The notes: generated from the sequence alone by a model not told the origin. DNA of 64,000 bases from Conchiformibius steedae (GCF_014054725.1 NZ_CP059563.1:1205749-1269748), one strand, 5' to 3'. Positions 18,538 to 29,437 are shown, numbered from the stretch's first letter. Numbers and translations are program-made.

Positions 18538-20169
18538 TTATTGGGTATCAATTAAAACAAAGGCTTCGGTTTTGTTGCGCGGTCGCCGCCCCTGCCAAAC
18601 GGTTTTGCCTGCGGGGGCGTGTTGCTGCTGCGGGTTGTATTGGCGCAAACGGTAACGGCAATGCGCAGCAGCGGGAACGGTGGCGTATTGCGCCCATGCC
18701 AAAGCGGCTTCGCTGGCGTGGGGGTCAATAGACAGACATTCGCCTGCGGGCAAGGCAGCTTCAATTTTTGCCACAAGGGGACGGTAGCTTTTGGCAGCGT
18801 CTAGCCACGGTAAAAACAAGGTCATCAATAATGCCCACACCAGCGTCACGCCTGCCGCCCAATTGCTCACTGCCTGCCGTCCGCGAATGTGTTTGCGAGT
18901 AATCGCCCACACCCACAGCGGGGTAAACAACAATGCCACGGTAATGGGAAAAGGGCTGATTTTAGGCAAGTAATCGGGGCTGAAATAGGCGGCGCGTTCG
19001 GCGAGCTTGGCGGGAAAACCAAAGTTCATCGCCAAAAAACCCAACCACAAAAACAACGCCGCCGCACCAAACGCAGCAATGCCGAACCAGTTTAAAAACG
19101 CCGCCACGCCACGGCGCAGATAATCCAGTCGCGCCGAACCAAACACCGCCAAAGCAGGCAGCAGCAGCAATAAATGGTCTTGAAAACGCTGCGGCTGCAA
19201 CAGCACAAACGGCACAAACACCGCCGCCCAACACAGCAGCAGTCGCGCAGACGGCTGGCGCAGCAAATGTTTGCCCGAATGCGCCGTCCACCCCGCCAAC
19301 GCCCATGCGGGAAAGGCAAACCACAGCAGGTTTTGCAGATAATAGCCGCCGTAAAATCCTGCTTTCAGCCCCGCCATACCGCCAAACGCGCCAAACAAAT
19401 AATGATGCACATACAAATCAAACGCCACCGCATCGGTTTTCGCTAATACCGCCAACTGCACCGCCAAAGCAGGCAACACACACACGGGTAATCCCACCAA
19501 TGCCGCTACCAAACCTTGTCGCGCTTCACAAGGCGAATACCGCAGCCACAACAGCAATACCGCCATCACCCCCGCCGCCGCCAACCAACCCGCCGACTGC
19601 CCCAATAGCACCGCGCCTGCCGCCGTTACGATAATCCCCGCCGCCGTGTTGCGCCGCAGCCACGCCATGCCCCACAACGCCAGTGCCGTTCCCGCAAACA
19701 CCACCGACATTGCCCCCAAAAAATGCCCCATGCCCAACATACCCGCCGAGCCGATTAAAATCAATACCGTAGCCCGCCCGCAGTAGCGTCCGAACAATAA
19801 ATACGCACTCATGCCCGCCGCCGTCAGTCCCAGTGCGGTAAACGACACACTGGCAAAACGCGCCGCCGCGTAAGCATCTGCCCAATGCGGCGACAACAGC
19901 GTTTGCCACGTCTTTGCCAACCACACATACACGGGCGCAACTTGAAAATACGGTTCGCCCTGCAAAGTGGGCAGCCAAGCTGTTTTATCTGCCGTTTCGC
20001 TAATCACGGCAAATAATTGCGGTTCGGCGGGATTCCACAAATCATGCGAAAACACACCTGGCCACAACCACGCAAACGCCATCAGCAGCAACAACCACAC
20101 CGATTCGCGGGCAGAAGGGGCGGGGCGGCAATGTTCGGGGGGCAGGCGGGTCAGCATCACAAAAACCAA
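18538..20169 (-). CDS. ArnT-like membrane glycosyltransferase
   Basis: A 543-residue polytopic inner-membrane protein with about eleven or twelve hydrophobic segments. The first loop has the acidic motif [15 protein letters not shown], in the place where GT-C/PMT-family transferases (ArnT type) carry their catalytic Asp/Glu, followed by [18 protein letters not shown]. The substrate is unknown; lipid A, LPS or another surface glycan using a polyprenyl-linked sugar are options. A second ATG four codons in is an equally good start. It lies just upstream of mnmA. Codon use is GC-rich like its neighbours. Confidence 0.8.
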   Translation of the reverse strand: MVFVMLTRLPPEHCRPAPSARESVWLLLLMAFAWLWPGVFSHDLWNPAEPQLFAVISETADKTAWLPTLQGEPYFQVAPVYVWLAKTWQTLLSPHWADAYAAARFASVSFTALGLTAAGMSAYLLFGRYCGRATVLILIGSAGMLGMGHFLGAMSVVFAGTALALWGMAWLRRNTAAGIIVTAAGAVLLGQSAGWLAAAGVMAVLLLWLRYSPCEARQGLVAALVGLPVCVLPALAVQLAVLAKTDAVAFDLYVHHYLFGAFGGMAGLKAGFYGGYYLQNLLWFAFPAWALAGWTAHSGKHLLRQPSARLLLCWAAVFVPFVLLQPQRFQDHLLLLLPALAVFGSARLDYLRRGVAAFLNWFGIAAFGAAALFLWLGFLAMNFGFPAKLAERAAYFSPDYLPKISPFPITVALLFTPLWVWAITRKHIRGRQAVSNWAAGVTLVWALLMTLFLPWLDAAKSYRPLVAKIEAALPAGECLSIDPHASEAALAWAQYATVPAAAHCRYRLRQYNPQQQHAPAGKTVWQGRRPRNKTEAFVLIDTQ

Positions 20170-20194
20170 GCAATCAGCGGGGGCGATATTATAG

Positions 20195-20461
20195 CCTAAA
20201 GTGCATCATATACCGACAGCCGATGATTGGAAAATTGATTGATTAACTAGCTATATAATAGATATATTGTATAATATAAATTTAAGTAACGTTTAACTTA
20301 TGGATGGTGTTGCACTTTTTTAGACTGCTAGGAACTTTTTCTATGTATTTAATGGAATAAATTCTAATAAATTTAGAGGTGGATATAATTGGTTACTATG
20401 GTACATGCATCAATTAATGAAATGAGTGGATATAGGGCTTTTTTTGCTTGGGATATTGAAA
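20195..20461. other. AT-rich island with a decayed reading frame
   Basis: About 270 nt that are strikingly AT-rich against the GC-rich surroundings. On the plus strand one frame from an ATG at 20300 reads MDGVALF, a stop, about 33 codons (ending WLLWYMHQLMK), a second stop, then about 20 hydrophobic codons. This suggests a broken small gene, perhaps horizontally acquired. I recognise no family. On the minus strand it is the 3' flank of tatD and the upstream region of the ArnT-like gene, but no clear promoter was seen. Confidence 0.45.
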
Positions 20462-21238
20462 TTAATTTTTAAAAAACAATCTGTTTAAGTTGGCTTCGGT
20501 TTGCATGGCAATGTTTGCCAAGCTTTCGCCGCGTAATTGTGCCAATGTTTCCGCTACTTGGCGCACGTTTGCGGGCGTATTAACGGCATCGCGCCGCATA
20601 AAGGGGCTGTCGGTTTCCAAAACCAGTGCATCTAAAGGCAAAACAGCGGCGGCGTGGTGCAGTTTTTTGGCATTCGGGTTGAGCAACATCATGCCAATGC
20701 CGATTTTAAAACCTTGTTTGATAAATAATTGTGCGGTTTCCACGCTACCCGAAAACGCATGGGCGATACCGCCTTGTTTAAAACCCGTTTGCTGAAACGC
20801 GGCAAACACGGCAGCGCCGGCGCGTACATGATGCAGCACAATCGGGCGTTGGTATTGCTGCGCCAAATCCAATTGAGCAACAAAGCGTTGCGTTTGACGG
20901 GCGCGGGCTTCGGCATCGCTGGCGCGGTGAAAATCCAAACCGATTTCGCCCACCCACAGCGCAGGATATTGCTGCAAAGCCTGTGCCAATGCCGCCAAAT
21001 CGTCTGCGGGATTTTCCACATCAAACCAAGGATGTAAACCCAGCGCAGCGGCGCACACTTCGGGCAGGTGCGATAGCTGGACGACTCTTTCCCAATCGCG
21101 GCGGCGCACGGCGGGAACTAAAAAACGGCTCACGCCCGCTTGTTTGGCGGCGGCGATGATATCGGGCAATTGCGCAAACAGCACATCTTCGGCAAGATGA
21201 CAATGGCTGTCGGTGAGCGCCCAAGTTTCAGCCGACAC
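20462..21238 (-). CDS. TatD-family metal-dependent hydrolase
   Basis: TIM-barrel metallohydrolase of the TatD/YcfH group, which act as 3'-5' DNases or other phosphoesterases. Metal ligands are seen in LTDSHCHL, GEIGLDFHR, LHHVRAG, HAFSGS and ETDSPF. I place the start at a GTG giving 258 residues (VSAETWALTDSHCH), the usual size. An ATG at 21295 would add 19 residues with no family match and overlap metW by 68 nt. With the GTG start the overlap is 11 nt, indicating translational coupling. The exact substrate is not known. Confidence 0.85.
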   Translation of the reverse strand: MSAETWALTDSHCHLAEDVLFAQLPDIIAAAKQAGVSRFLVPAVRRRDWERVVQLSHLPEVCAAALGLHPWFDVENPADDLAALAQALQQYPALWVGEIGLDFHRASDAEARARQTQRFVAQLDLAQQYQRPIVLHHVRAGAAVFAAFQQTGFKQGGIAHAFSGSVETAQLFIKQGFKIGIGMMLLNPNAKKLHHAAAVLPLDALVLETDSPFMRRDAVNTPANVRQVAETLAQLRGESLANIAMQTEANLNRLFFKN

Positions 21239-21809
21239 GGTAAAATGCCAAACTGCCCAATAAATTAGGCAAATGTTCCACACGCATACCGCCACGCATC
21301 ACGGCGCGTTCCAAAATCCGCACATTGTTGCGGGCGCACAGGCGTTCAAAATCGTGCAGGGTGCAAAGGTGAATATTGGGGGTGTCGTACCAGTGATGGG
21401 GCATGCGTTCGCTGACGGGCATGCGTCCGTCTAACAGAATTTGTAAACGGTTGCGCCAATAGCCGAAATTGGGAAAGCTGACCACAGCTTGTTTGGCAAT
21501 GCGGGTGAGTTCGCGCAAAATGGCTTGGGTGTTTTGCATGGCTTGCAGGGTTTGACTGAGTACCAGTACGTCAAAACTGTGGTCGGCGAACGCGTCCAAA
21601 CCGCGTTCCAAATCGGCTTGAATCACGTTTACCCCGCGCTCGATGGCGGCTTGTACGCTGTCGGTGTCAATTTCTACGCCGTAACCCGTGCAGTTTTTGT
21701 GTTGGGTAAGTGCAGACAGCAGCTCGCCCTTGCCGCAACCCAAATCCAAAACGTGGCTGCCTGAGGGAATCCAGTCGTAAATCAATTGTAAATCATCGCG
21801 TAAATTCAT
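21228..21809 (-). CDS. metW: Methionine biosynthesis protein MetW
   Basis: A 193-residue SAM-dependent methyltransferase-like protein. The start LRDDLQLIYDWIPSGSHVLDLGCGKGELL carries the SAM-binding DLGCGKGE. The C-terminal GGMRVEHLPNLLGSLAFYR is typical of MetW, which works with MetX homoserine acetyltransferase in many proteobacteria. metX is not next to it here, which is unusual. The 3' end overlaps tatD. Confidence 0.92.
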   Translation of the reverse strand: MNLRDDLQLIYDWIPSGSHVLDLGCGKGELLSALTQHKNCTGYGVEIDTDSVQAAIERGVNVIQADLERGLDAFADHSFDVLVLSQTLQAMQNTQAILRELTRIAKQAVVSFPNFGYWRNRLQILLDGRMPVSERMPHHWYDTPNIHLCTLHDFERLCARNNVRILERAVMRGGMRVEHLPNLLGSLAFYRVG

Positions 21810-21851
21810 GGTTTTTCTTTATTGGGTGGGAAAGTGCCGTTCTGTTTTTCA

Positions 21852-21900
21852 TAAAAAAACGGCAAACGTGCGTATTGTGAAACAAATTTGCGCGTTTGCC
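21852..21900 (-). terminator. Terminator of tal
   Basis: On the minus strand an 8-bp stem (21861-21868 with 21893-21900; extended by imperfect pairs) is followed at once by a run of seven U residues. It lies between the tal stop and the metW start. Confidence 0.8.
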
Positions 21901-21927
21901 AAACGGATTAGCCTGTTATCAGGGTAT

Positions 21928-22980
21928 TTAATCCAATGCAGCCAATAATTTGGCAAAAGCATCTTCAAATTGCTTCAGTCCGTCTGCCTGCAAACGGGTT
22001 GCCAGCGCGTCCAAATCCACGCCCGCAGCCTGTACTTGTGCCAGCACTTCGGCAGCGGCATCTACGTTTTCGCTTAAAGTGGCGCGTGCCGTGCCTTGAC
22101 TGATAAAGGCGTTTAAGGTGGCATCGGGAACGGTATTGACGGTGTGTTCGCCAATCAATTCATCAATATACAGGGTGGCGGGGTAGGCGGGATTTTTTAC
22201 GCCTGTGGAAGCCCACAGCAGGCGTGGGGGATGGGCGTGATGGCTTTGCAGCAGCTTGGAATAGGCGTTTAAGCTGTGTTGCCAATCGCGGTAGGCGGTT
22301 TTGGCAAGGGCAATGGCGGTTTTGCCGCGCAGGGCTTCGGGCAAGCTGTCGTCCACAGCGGCATCAATGCGCGAAATAAAGAAACTGGCAACCATGTGAA
22401 TTTGATGAACGGGCAAACCTGCTTCGGCACGGGCAGCGATGCCGTCCCAATAGGCGGCGCAGGCGCGTTGGGTTTGGTCGTGGGAAAACAGCAGGGTAAC
22501 ATTGATGTTGATGCCTGCCTGAATCAGTTCGCGCACGGCGGCAATGCCTGCTTCGGTGGCGGGGATTTTAATCATGGCATTGGGGCGGGCGATGGCGGCG
22601 TGCAGGCGTTTGGCTTCGGCAACCGTGCCTGCGGTGTCGTGCGCCAGCGCGGGCGATACTTCCAAACTGACAAAACCGCTGCTGCCGTTCGCAGCATCAA
22701 ATTCGGCACGACAGATGTCGCAAGCTGCCTGTACATCGGCAACGGCAAGGGTTTCGTAAATTTCAGCGGCGGTTTTGCCTTCGTCTTTCAGCGCGGCGAT
22801 GTCGTCTGCATACAGCGGGTCGCTGGAAAAGGCTTTTTGAAAAATGGCGGGATTGGACGTTACCCCACACACGCCTTGCGCCAACATGTCTGCCAGCGTG
22901 CCTTGGCGCAGCAATGAACGTGAAAGGTTGTCCAGCCAGATTTGCTGACCCAATTGTTTGACTTCTTTTAAAATACTCAT
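21928..22980 (-). CDS. tal: Transaldolase
   Basis: Pentose-phosphate pathway enzyme moving dihydroxyacetone units between sedoheptulose-7-phosphate and glyceraldehyde-3-phosphate. The 350-residue product starts [34 protein letters not shown] and the Schiff-base lysine region [12 protein letters not shown] mark the longer TalB-distinct type found in actinobacteria, cyanobacteria and Neisseria. An earlier in-frame Met adds 8 residues without support. Confidence 0.94.
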   Translation of the reverse strand: MSILKEVKQLGQQIWLDNLSRSLLRQGTLADMLAQGVCGVTSNPAIFQKAFSSDPLYADDIAALKDEGKTAAEIYETLAVADVQAACDICRAEFDAANGSSGFVSLEVSPALAHDTAGTVAEAKRLHAAIARPNAMIKIPATEAGIAAVRELIQAGININVTLLFSHDQTQRACAAYWDGIAARAEAGLPVHQIHMVASFFISRIDAAVDDSLPEALRGKTAIALAKTAYRDWQHSLNAYSKLLQSHHAHPPRLLWASTGVKNPAYPATLYIDELIGEHTVNTVPDATLNAFISQGTARATLSENVDAAAEVLAQVQAAGVDLDALATRLQADGLKQFEDAFAKLLAALD

Positions 22981-23022
22981 GCTGTGTGTATCCTGTGTAA
23001 TCAATGGTTAATAAAGCAGATT

Positions 23023-23523
23023 TTAGCCTATGTGTTGCTGTTGCGGGCGCAGTTCTTTTTTCAGGCGCAGATAAATGGTGCGCTTGACCAGTGCGATGGT
23101 GTCGCCTGCTTCGTCAAACAGGCGCACGGTAAAATCGGGCAGGTATTTTTCGCCGTTGGCAGTGGCGTTTTTGATGTGTTCCACCGTGTAGGCATCTATG
23201 GAGCAATCCAAATAAACCGCGCCATAACCTGGTTTGACAAACTCAATTTCGGCGGATTTGTCCCACACATAATGGGTTTGCCCGAAAATGCAGTTGAGCA
23301 TCATGGCGTAAATGGGGTCGGTGAGCGCAAACAGGCTGCCGCCAAACTGCGAACCGTGTGAGTTTTTGGTAATGCGCCAATCGCGCAGACGGGCGCGGCA
23401 ATGGGTGTAGTCTTCGGAAAGATGGGTAATCTGTATGCCGCTGAATAATAAGGGTGTCCACAAATTGATGCGGCGGCGCGTGGCTTCGGCGGTTTTTAAC
23501 GGTTTTTTCGGCATGGGCAACAT
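23023..23523 (-). CDS. DUF4442 hotdog-fold protein, thioesterase-like
   Basis: A 166-residue protein with the DUF4442 core: RARLRDWRITKNSHGSQFGG followed by SLFALTDPIYAMML. This is a hotdog fold related to acyl-CoA thioesterases and the YiiD C-terminal domain. The Asn/His/Gly motif lies where catalytic residues occur in related enzymes. No signal peptide. It starts 3 nt after ygfZ ends, so they form one unit. The substrate is unknown. Confidence 0.85.
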   Translation of the reverse strand: MLPMPKKPLKTAEATRRRINLWTPLLFSGIQITHLSEDYTHCRARLRDWRITKNSHGSQFGGSLFALTDPIYAMMLNCIFGQTHYVWDKSAEIEFVKPGYGAVYLDCSIDAYTVEHIKNATANGEKYLPDFTVRLFDEAGDTIALVKRTIYLRLKKELRPQQQHIG

Positions 23524-23526
23524 GGC

Positions 23527-24366
23527 TTACTCGCTTTCGCCCAAATCAAAAAAACGCTGTTCAAACGCCAAAGTTGCGCCCGTGCTGTCGCAGATTTCGT
23601 TGGCAGCGTATTTAATCACTGCCAAAGCGATGTTGTCTTGCGCGTTAATCACAATACCTGCTTCCGCGCCTGCGGGGTCGGTTAATTTATCGCCTGCTGT
23701 GAGCGGGGACGTGCCTGTCAGCACCGCCAAGCCGCGTTTAACCTGCCCTCGGTATTGCGCCCGTGCGATGATTTCCTGCCCCGGATAACAGCCTTTGCGG
23801 AAATGGACGCCACCGATGGTGTGCTGGTTCAGCATTTGCGCCACGCAGCTTTCGGTGGTGGCAGCGGCAATCCACGGATAACCGCAACGGATTTCGTGTG
23901 TGTTCCACACCGCTTCGGCAGCGGCATCATACGGCGGCAGTTCGGCAAGCGGGGCAAGGGTAAATGTGCCGCCGTGGGGCAGGGCGATTTGTCCTTGCGC
24001 GGCGGACAACACCAGCGCGGGCGCATCGGCAAACACAATCGGCGCATCCGCGTGTAACTGCCCTGCTGCACCCCAATCCGCCAAAATTTCCAATTGCACT
24101 TGCGAGCGCAGCACAAACATTTTTAAGCGTTTGACCACGCTTTCCGCCATATCCGCCGCCAATGCCAGCAAAATTTCATCGCCTTGGCGGTAGGCCAGCA
24201 TATTGGCAATTACACGCCCTTTGGGGGTATTGTAGGTGGCATAACACGCGTGTTGGTCGGGCAGATTATTGATGTCGTTAGATAATTGGCGGTGAAGAAA
24301 ATCACGGCAGTCTGCGCCCGATACGCGCACCACAGCGAAAAAGGGAAGTTGGGTGTGTGTCATCAT
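23527..24366 (-). CDS. ygfZ: Folate-binding Fe-S assembly protein YgfZ
   Basis: GcvT-like tetrahydrofolate-binding protein helping maturation or repair of Fe-S enzymes. The 279-residue product has the signature KGCYPGQEIIARAQYRGQVK with the conserved Cys, and an N-terminal FLHRQLSNDINNL segment. It lies immediately upstream of the DUF4442 gene. A Correia-like repeat lies 19 nt upstream of its start and may affect its expression. Confidence 0.92.
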   Translation of the reverse strand: MMTHTQLPFFAVVRVSGADCRDFLHRQLSNDINNLPDQHACYATYNTPKGRVIANMLAYRQGDEILLALAADMAESVVKRLKMFVLRSQVQLEILADWGAAGQLHADAPIVFADAPALVLSAAQGQIALPHGGTFTLAPLAELPPYDAAAEAVWNTHEIRCGYPWIAAATTESCVAQMLNQHTIGGVHFRKGCYPGQEIIARAQYRGQVKRGLAVLTGTSPLTAGDKLTDPAGAEAGIVINAQDNIALAVIKYAANEICDSTGATLAFEQRFFDLGESE

Positions 24367-24384
24367 ATTGTCCTTTATGTTTTT

Positions 24385-24491
24385 TATAGTTGATTAAAAT
24401 CGCAACGATACCGCGTTGCCAACGCCCTGATGTACTATGCGTACACGGCGGGCGTTTCCGCCTTGTCTCGTTTTTATTTTCATCAACTATA
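24385..24491. repeat. Correia-like miniature inverted-repeat element
   Basis: A 107-bp element bounded by inverted repeats TATAGTTGATTAAAAT and (reversed) TATAGTTGATGAAAAT, starting and ending in TA. Inside are CGTTGCC, GTACTATGCGTAC and CCGCCTTGTC. Order and sequence match Correia repeat elements of Neisseria (ends TATAGTGGATTAA; internal GTACTATTTGTACTG, CGCCTTGTC) in the short internally deleted form. It sits between the DUF456 gene and ygfZ. Neisseria copies carry promoter-like ends and RNase III sites, which may apply here. Confidence 0.75.
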
Positions 24492-24513
24492 TTAAGTTGG
24501 CATGCTTTGGGGA

Positions 24514-25014
24514 TTACGCCCACCAATGCACCACATACTGCGCTGCCACCACCAGCACAATCACTAACGCCGCGCCGATTTTGGCTGCCGTTCCCACCAC
24601 AAAACCGACAAATGTGCCGATGCCAACCTTGCCTGCTTTCAGCAAATCGCGTTTGGCAATAAATTCGCCGATGGCTGCGCCAATCAGTGGGCCGAGCAGC
24701 AGTCCGATTATCCCGAAAAAAATCCCCGCAATACCACCGATAAACGCGCCCCAAACCGCCTGTTTGTCTGCGCCCGTGTATTTTGCGCCCAACATCCCCG
24801 CAACAAAATCCATCGCCATGCCAAACAGCGTGGGCAACAGCAGCAGAATCAGCGTCCACACGGTAATGATTTGGTAATCTTGGGCATACGCCAGCAGCCA
24901 TGCACCACCGAACATCATCGGCAATCCAGGCAGGGCAGGATAAACCGTCCCTGCCGCGCCTGCCAGCAGCAGGGTTAGGGCAAGGACAATTAGTAAAACG
25001 GTAAGCAGGGTCAT
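24514..25014 (-). CDS. DUF456 family membrane protein
   Basis: A 166-residue inner-membrane protein of four to five hydrophobic segments. GTVYPALPGLPMMFGGAW near the N-terminus and the Gly-rich GPLIGAAIGEFIAKRDLLKA plus KVGIGTFVGFVVG correspond to DUF456 (YqgC-like). I chose the ATG that begins MTLLTVLLIVLALTLLLAG, because the longer frame would read into the glnB region with no membrane character. The function is unknown. It follows glnB by 58 nt. Confidence 0.85.
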   Translation of the reverse strand: MTLLTVLLIVLALTLLLAGAAGTVYPALPGLPMMFGGAWLLAYAQDYQIITVWTLILLLLPTLFGMAMDFVAGMLGAKYTGADKQAVWGAFIGGIAGIFFGIIGLLLGPLIGAAIGEFIAKRDLLKAGKVGIGTFVGFVVGTAAKIGAALVIVLVVAAQYVVHWWA

Positions 25015-25072
25015 CAGGGTGTTACATGTGGGAAAAACATCAAGATGGTTGCAGGTGTGGAAAAAACAAGGT

Positions 25073-25435
<363 letters not shown>

Positions 25436-26461
25436 TTACAGGTTGTAGCTTACCCAGCCTTGCAGGTTGTCGCGTGCCAAGTCGGCAAGTGCGTCCAGCC
25501 AATCGGGGTTGTCGTTCAGGCAGGGAATGTAGTGGAATTGTTCGCCGCCGTTGGCAAAAAATTCTTCGCGCCCTGCGATGGCGATTTCTTCCATGGTTTC
25601 CAAGCAGTCGGAGACAAATCCGGGGCAAATCACGTCTAATTTTTTGATTTTTTGTTTTTTCGGCAGCGAAACAAATAAGTCTTGGGTGGACGGTCCAATC
25701 CATTTAGCTTTGCCGAATTGGCTTTGGAAAGACACGGTGTAGTCTTGTTCGCCCAAACCCAGTTCGGCGGCAACCAGTTGGGCGGTTTTGCGGCATTCGT
25801 GGGGGTAGGGGTCGCCTTTGTCGTGTTGGGCTTGGGGAATGCCGTGGAAACTGAACATCAGCAAGTCGCCTGCGCCGTGTTCGGCACGGTAGTTGCGGAT
25901 TTGGGCGGCGAGGGCTTTGATGTAGCCTTCGTGGTCGTAAAAGCGGGTAACGGTGCGTACCGACATTTGGTTGCGCTGTTTGAGCAGTTCTTTTAAAACT
26001 TTATCAATGGCGGCGGCGCTGCTGCTGGCGGCGTATTGGGGATACAGGGGCAAAACGAGTACGCGCCCGACGCCGTTGGCTTTGAGTTTGGCAAGGGCTT
26101 GCGAAACAAGGGGTTCGCTGTAGGTCATGGCGTATTCAATATATAAATCCTGCGGCAGGCGTTGGCGCAGACCATCGCGCTGGCGTTCGGTAAACACTTG
26201 CAGGGGCGAGCCTTCGTTCAGCCATACGCGTTCATAGTTTTCGGCAACGTGTTTGACGCGCAGGGGAATCACTGCGCCAAACAAAATGGGTTTCCAAAGG
26301 AAAGACGGCAGTTCTACCACGCGTTTGTCGGACAAAAAGCGGCGCAAATAGGGTTTGAGGGCTTCGGGGCTGGGGCGTTCGGGCGTGCCGAGGTTCATCA
26401 GCAGAATGCCTGTTTTGTTTTGTTGTTCAAAGGTGATGTGGGGTTCGGTGTGGAAGCTCAT
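25436..26461 (-). CDS. hemH: Ferrochelatase
   Basis: Inserts Fe2+ into protoporphyrin IX, the last step of protoheme synthesis. The 341-residue product has MNLGTPERPSPEALKPYLRRFLSD, the conserved metal-binding His in FSFHGIPQ, and CPGFVSDCLETMEEI with the catalytic Glu. The length is usual for proteobacterial HemH. It is 21 nt after purE and 24 nt before glnB, in one direction. A DUS core occurs within the gene at 25515-25523. Confidence 0.96.
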   Translation of the reverse strand: MSFHTEPHITFEQQNKTGILLMNLGTPERPSPEALKPYLRRFLSDKRVVELPSFLWKPILFGAVIPLRVKHVAENYERVWLNEGSPLQVFTERQRDGLRQRLPQDLYIEYAMTYSEPLVSQALAKLKANGVGRVLVLPLYPQYAASSSAAAIDKVLKELLKQRNQMSVRTVTRFYDHEGYIKALAAQIRNYRAEHGAGDLLMFSFHGIPQAQHDKGDPYPHECRKTAQLVAAELGLGEQDYTVSFQSQFGKAKWIGPSTQDLFVSLPKKQKIKKLDVICPGFVSDCLETMEEIAIAGREEFFANGGEQFHYIPCLNDNPDWLDALADLARDNLQGWVSYNL

Positions 26462-26482
26462 GATATTTTGGATTTTTAAAAA

Positions 26483-26977
26483 TTAGGCGGGGGAAACGGG
26501 GGGCAGGTTCATTGCCAGCACGGTTTCGCTTTGGCTGCGGCGGAAGTCTGCCAGTTTTTGTGCCAATTCGGGCTGTTGGTTGGCAAGCAGCGAGACGGCA
26601 AACAGGGCGGCATTGGCTGCGCCTGCTTCGCCGATGGCAAATGTGGCAACGGGTACGCCTTTGGGCATTTGCACAATGGACAGCAGCGAATCTTCGCCGC
26701 GCAGGTATTTGCTGGGAACGGGTACGCCGAGTACGGGCAGGGTGGTTTGGCTGGCAACCATGCCAGGCAGATGCGCCGCGCCGCCTGCGCCTGCAATAAT
26801 GGCTTGTAAACCGCGTTCGCGGGCGGATTTGGCGTAGTCAAACATCAAATCGGGGGTGCGGTGTGCCGACACCACGCGGGCTTCATAGGTTACGCCGAAT
26901 TGTTCCAAGATACGGGCGGCGTGTTCCATTACGGGCCAATCGCTGTTGCTGCCCATGATAATGCCGATGGCGGTCAT
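26483..26977 (-). CDS. purE: N5-carboxyaminoimidazole ribonucleotide mutase
   Basis: Purine synthesis enzyme converting N5-CAIR to CAIR. The 164-residue protein has the class I PurE motifs [18 protein letters not shown] with the catalytic His, and [11 protein letters not shown]. purK is not adjacent. It is the first gene of a possible purE-hemH-glnB-DUF456 unit and is divergent from maeB. Confidence 0.96.
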   Translation of the reverse strand: MTAIGIIMGSNSDWPVMEHAARILEQFGVTYEARVVSAHRTPDLMFDYAKSARERGLQAIIAGAGGAAHLPGMVASQTTLPVLGVPVPSKYLRGEDSLLSIVQMPKGVPVATFAIGEAGAANAALFAVSLLANQQPELAQKLADFRRSQSETVLAMNLPPVSPA

Positions 26978-27151
26978 GGCGGGATTCCTTGTTTGAATGG
27001 GAAAGAATGGGCTGGATTGTATCGCCGCCCCTTTGATTAGGCAATATTCGCCGACTATGGCGAAAATATCGTGCCAACGCTTTCAGCCACACGGTTTTTG
27101 GGAGTAAAATCGCCGCCATTTACCACTAGCGAACAGAAAGCGAGCCGCCTT

Positions 27152-29437
27152 ATGGACGAGCATATCAAAGAAGCCGCCCTTCATTTTCACGAATACCCCA
27201 ATCCGGGCAAAATCCAAGTTGCCCCCACCAAGCCTTTGGCAACCCAACACGATTTGGCATTGGCGTATTCACCGGGTGTTGCCGCACCGTGTATGGAAAT
27301 TCACGCCGACCCGCTTGCCGCCTACAAATACACCGCCCGTGGCAATTTGGTTGCCGTGATTTCCAACGGCACGGCAGTGCTGGGTTTGGGCAATATCGGC
27401 GCATTGGCGGGCAAGCCCGTAATGGAAGGCAAAGGCGTATTGTTTAAAAAGTTTGCCAATATTGACGTATTTGATATTGAAGTCAACGAAACCGACCCCG
27501 ACAAACTGGTGGACATTATCGCCGCTTTAGAGCCCACCTTCGGCGGCATCAATTTGGAAGACATCAAAGCCCCCGAGTGTTTTTACATTGAGAAAAAACT
27601 GCGCGAACGTTGCAATATCCCCGTGTTCCACGACGACCAGCACGGTACCGCCATTATTACCGCCGCCGCCGTACTCAACGGCTTGCGCCTGATTAAAAAA
27701 GACATTGCCGAAGTCACTTTGGTGTGTTCGGGCGCGGGTGCAGCCGCGATTGCCTGCTTGGATTTGCTCGTTGCCTTGGGCATGGAACGCGAAAACATCA
27801 CCGTATGCGATTCCAAAGGCGTGATTTACCAAACCCGCGAAGACCGCGAACGCATGGACGAATCCAAAGTCCGTTACGCCATTGCCGACAATGGTCAGCG
27901 CGTATTGGGCGATGCCGTTACGGGCAAAGACATTTTCTTGGGCTTGTCGGGCGCAAACGTGTTGAAACCCGAAATGTTGCAAACCATGGCGGAAAATCCG
28001 ATGGTGTTTGCCTTGGCGAACCCGCAGCCTGAAATTTGGCCGCCCGAAGCCAAAGCCGTGCGCCCCGACGTGATTATCGGCACAGGACGTTCCGATTTCC
28101 CCAACCAAGTCAATAATGTATTGTGCTTTCCGTTTATCTTCCGTGGTGCGCTGGACGTAGGCGCAACCACCATTAACGAAGAAATGAAACTCGCCTGTGT
28201 CCACGCCATTGCCGATTTGGCGATGGCAGAGTCCAACGACGTAGTGGCAGGCGCATACGGCGGCGAAGAGCTGAAATTCGGTGCGGAATACCTGATTCCC
28301 AAACCGTTTGACCCGCGCCTGATTGCCTGTATTGCCCCTGCCGTGGCCCAAGCCGCGATGGATTCGGGCGTTGCCACCCGTCCGATTGCCGATATGGACG
28401 CTTATGTAGAAAAACTGAACCAGCAAATCTACAAAACCAGCCTGTTTATGCGCCCCGTGTTCTCACAAGCCAAAAAAGAAGTCAAACGCATTGTGTTGGC
28501 AGAAGGCGAAGACGAGCGCGTATTGCACGCCGCGCAACAAATTGTGACCCAAAAACTGGCGTTCCCGATTTTGGTGGGGCGCAAAGAGATTGTGGAGCAG
28601 CGTTTGCAAGCACAGGGTTTAACCATTCAGGCAGGCAAAGATTTTGAATTGGTGGATTTAACCGACAACCCCTATTACGAAGAAAGCTGGCAGCTGTATT
28701 ACGACCTGCTCAAACGCCGTGGCGTAACCGCCAAAATGGCACGCCGCCGCGTGGTTGCCAACACCACTTTGGTGGGCGCGGCAATGGTGCGTTTGGGTCA
28801 TGCCGACGGCATGGTGTGCGGTACGATGGGGCGTTTTTACGACCACTTTGAAATCATGGAAGAAGTCATCGGTTACGACAATCCCGAACGCAACGCCTGT
28901 GCCATGAACGCCGTGATTACCAATAAAGGCAATTTCTTTATCGCCGATACCTATGTGATTCACGACCCCACCGCCGAACAGGTTGCCCGCAATACCTTAA
29001 TGTGTGCCAAAGAAATCAAACGTTTCGGTATTCAGCCCAAAGTGGCGCTGGTGTCCAATTCCAATTTTGGTTCGCATGTGGACAAAGACAGCACCAAAAT
29101 GCAGCAGGCATTGGAAATGTTGCGCGAATGGGCGCCCGATTTGGAAGTGGACGGCGAAATGCAGGCAGATTTGGCGTTGGACGACGAACTGCGTAAGCAA
29201 ACCTTCCCCGAAACCACCCTGCACGGCGCAGCCAATGTGTTGATGATGCCGAATGTGGAAGCGGCAAACATCAGCTACAACCTGATGCGTGTTCACGCCA
29301 CCAACGGCATTACCGTTGGACCGATTTTGATGGGTATGAACAAACCCGTTCACATTATCACCCCGCAATCTACCGTGCGCCGTATCGTTAATATGGTGGC
29401 ATTAACGGCGGTTGATGCGCAACTGTGGGATAAATAA
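27152..29437 (+). CDS. maeB: NADP-dependent malic enzyme with phosphotransacetylase-like domain
   Basis: Oxidatively decarboxylates malate to pyruvate and NADPH. The 761-residue product has two parts. Residues 1 to about 430 form the malic enzyme ([46 protein letters not shown]). From about residue 440 to the end is a phosphotransacetylase-type domain, regulatory in MaeB enzymes. I chose [20 protein letters not shown] as the start; the frame opens 27 codons earlier with no family match. The promoter region is shared with purE. Confidence 0.95.
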   Translation: MDEHIKEAALHFHEYPNPGKIQVAPTKPLATQHDLALAYSPGVAAPCMEIHADPLAAYKYTARGNLVAVISNGTAVLGLGNIGALAGKPVMEGKGVLFKKFANIDVFDIEVNETDPDKLVDIIAALEPTFGGINLEDIKAPECFYIEKKLRERCNIPVFHDDQHGTAIITAAAVLNGLRLIKKDIAEVTLVCSGAGAAAIACLDLLVALGMERENITVCDSKGVIYQTREDRERMDESKVRYAIADNGQRVLGDAVTGKDIFLGLSGANVLKPEMLQTMAENPMVFALANPQPEIWPPEAKAVRPDVIIGTGRSDFPNQVNNVLCFPFIFRGALDVGATTINEEMKLACVHAIADLAMAESNDVVAGAYGGEELKFGAEYLIPKPFDPRLIACIAPAVAQAAMDSGVATRPIADMDAYVEKLNQQIYKTSLFMRPVFSQAKKEVKRIVLAEGEDERVLHAAQQIVTQKLAFPILVGRKEIVEQRLQAQGLTIQAGKDFELVDLTDNPYYEESWQLYYDLLKRRGVTAKMARRRVVANTTLVGAAMVRLGHADGMVCGTMGRFYDHFEIMEEVIGYDNPERNACAMNAVITNKGNFFIADTYVIHDPTAEQVARNTLMCAKEIKRFGIQPKVALVSNSNFGSHVDKDSTKMQQALEMLREWAPDLEVDGEMQADLALDDELRKQTFPETTLHGAANVLMMPNVEAANISYNLMRVHATNGITVGPILMGMNKPVHIITPQSTVRRIVNMVALTAVDAQLWDK

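Noticed and set aside
27527-28426. A 299-codon minus-strand frame opposite maeB
   Set aside because: Antisense shadow of a highly conserved malic enzyme; composition is His/Gly/Val-rich and unlike a protein family.
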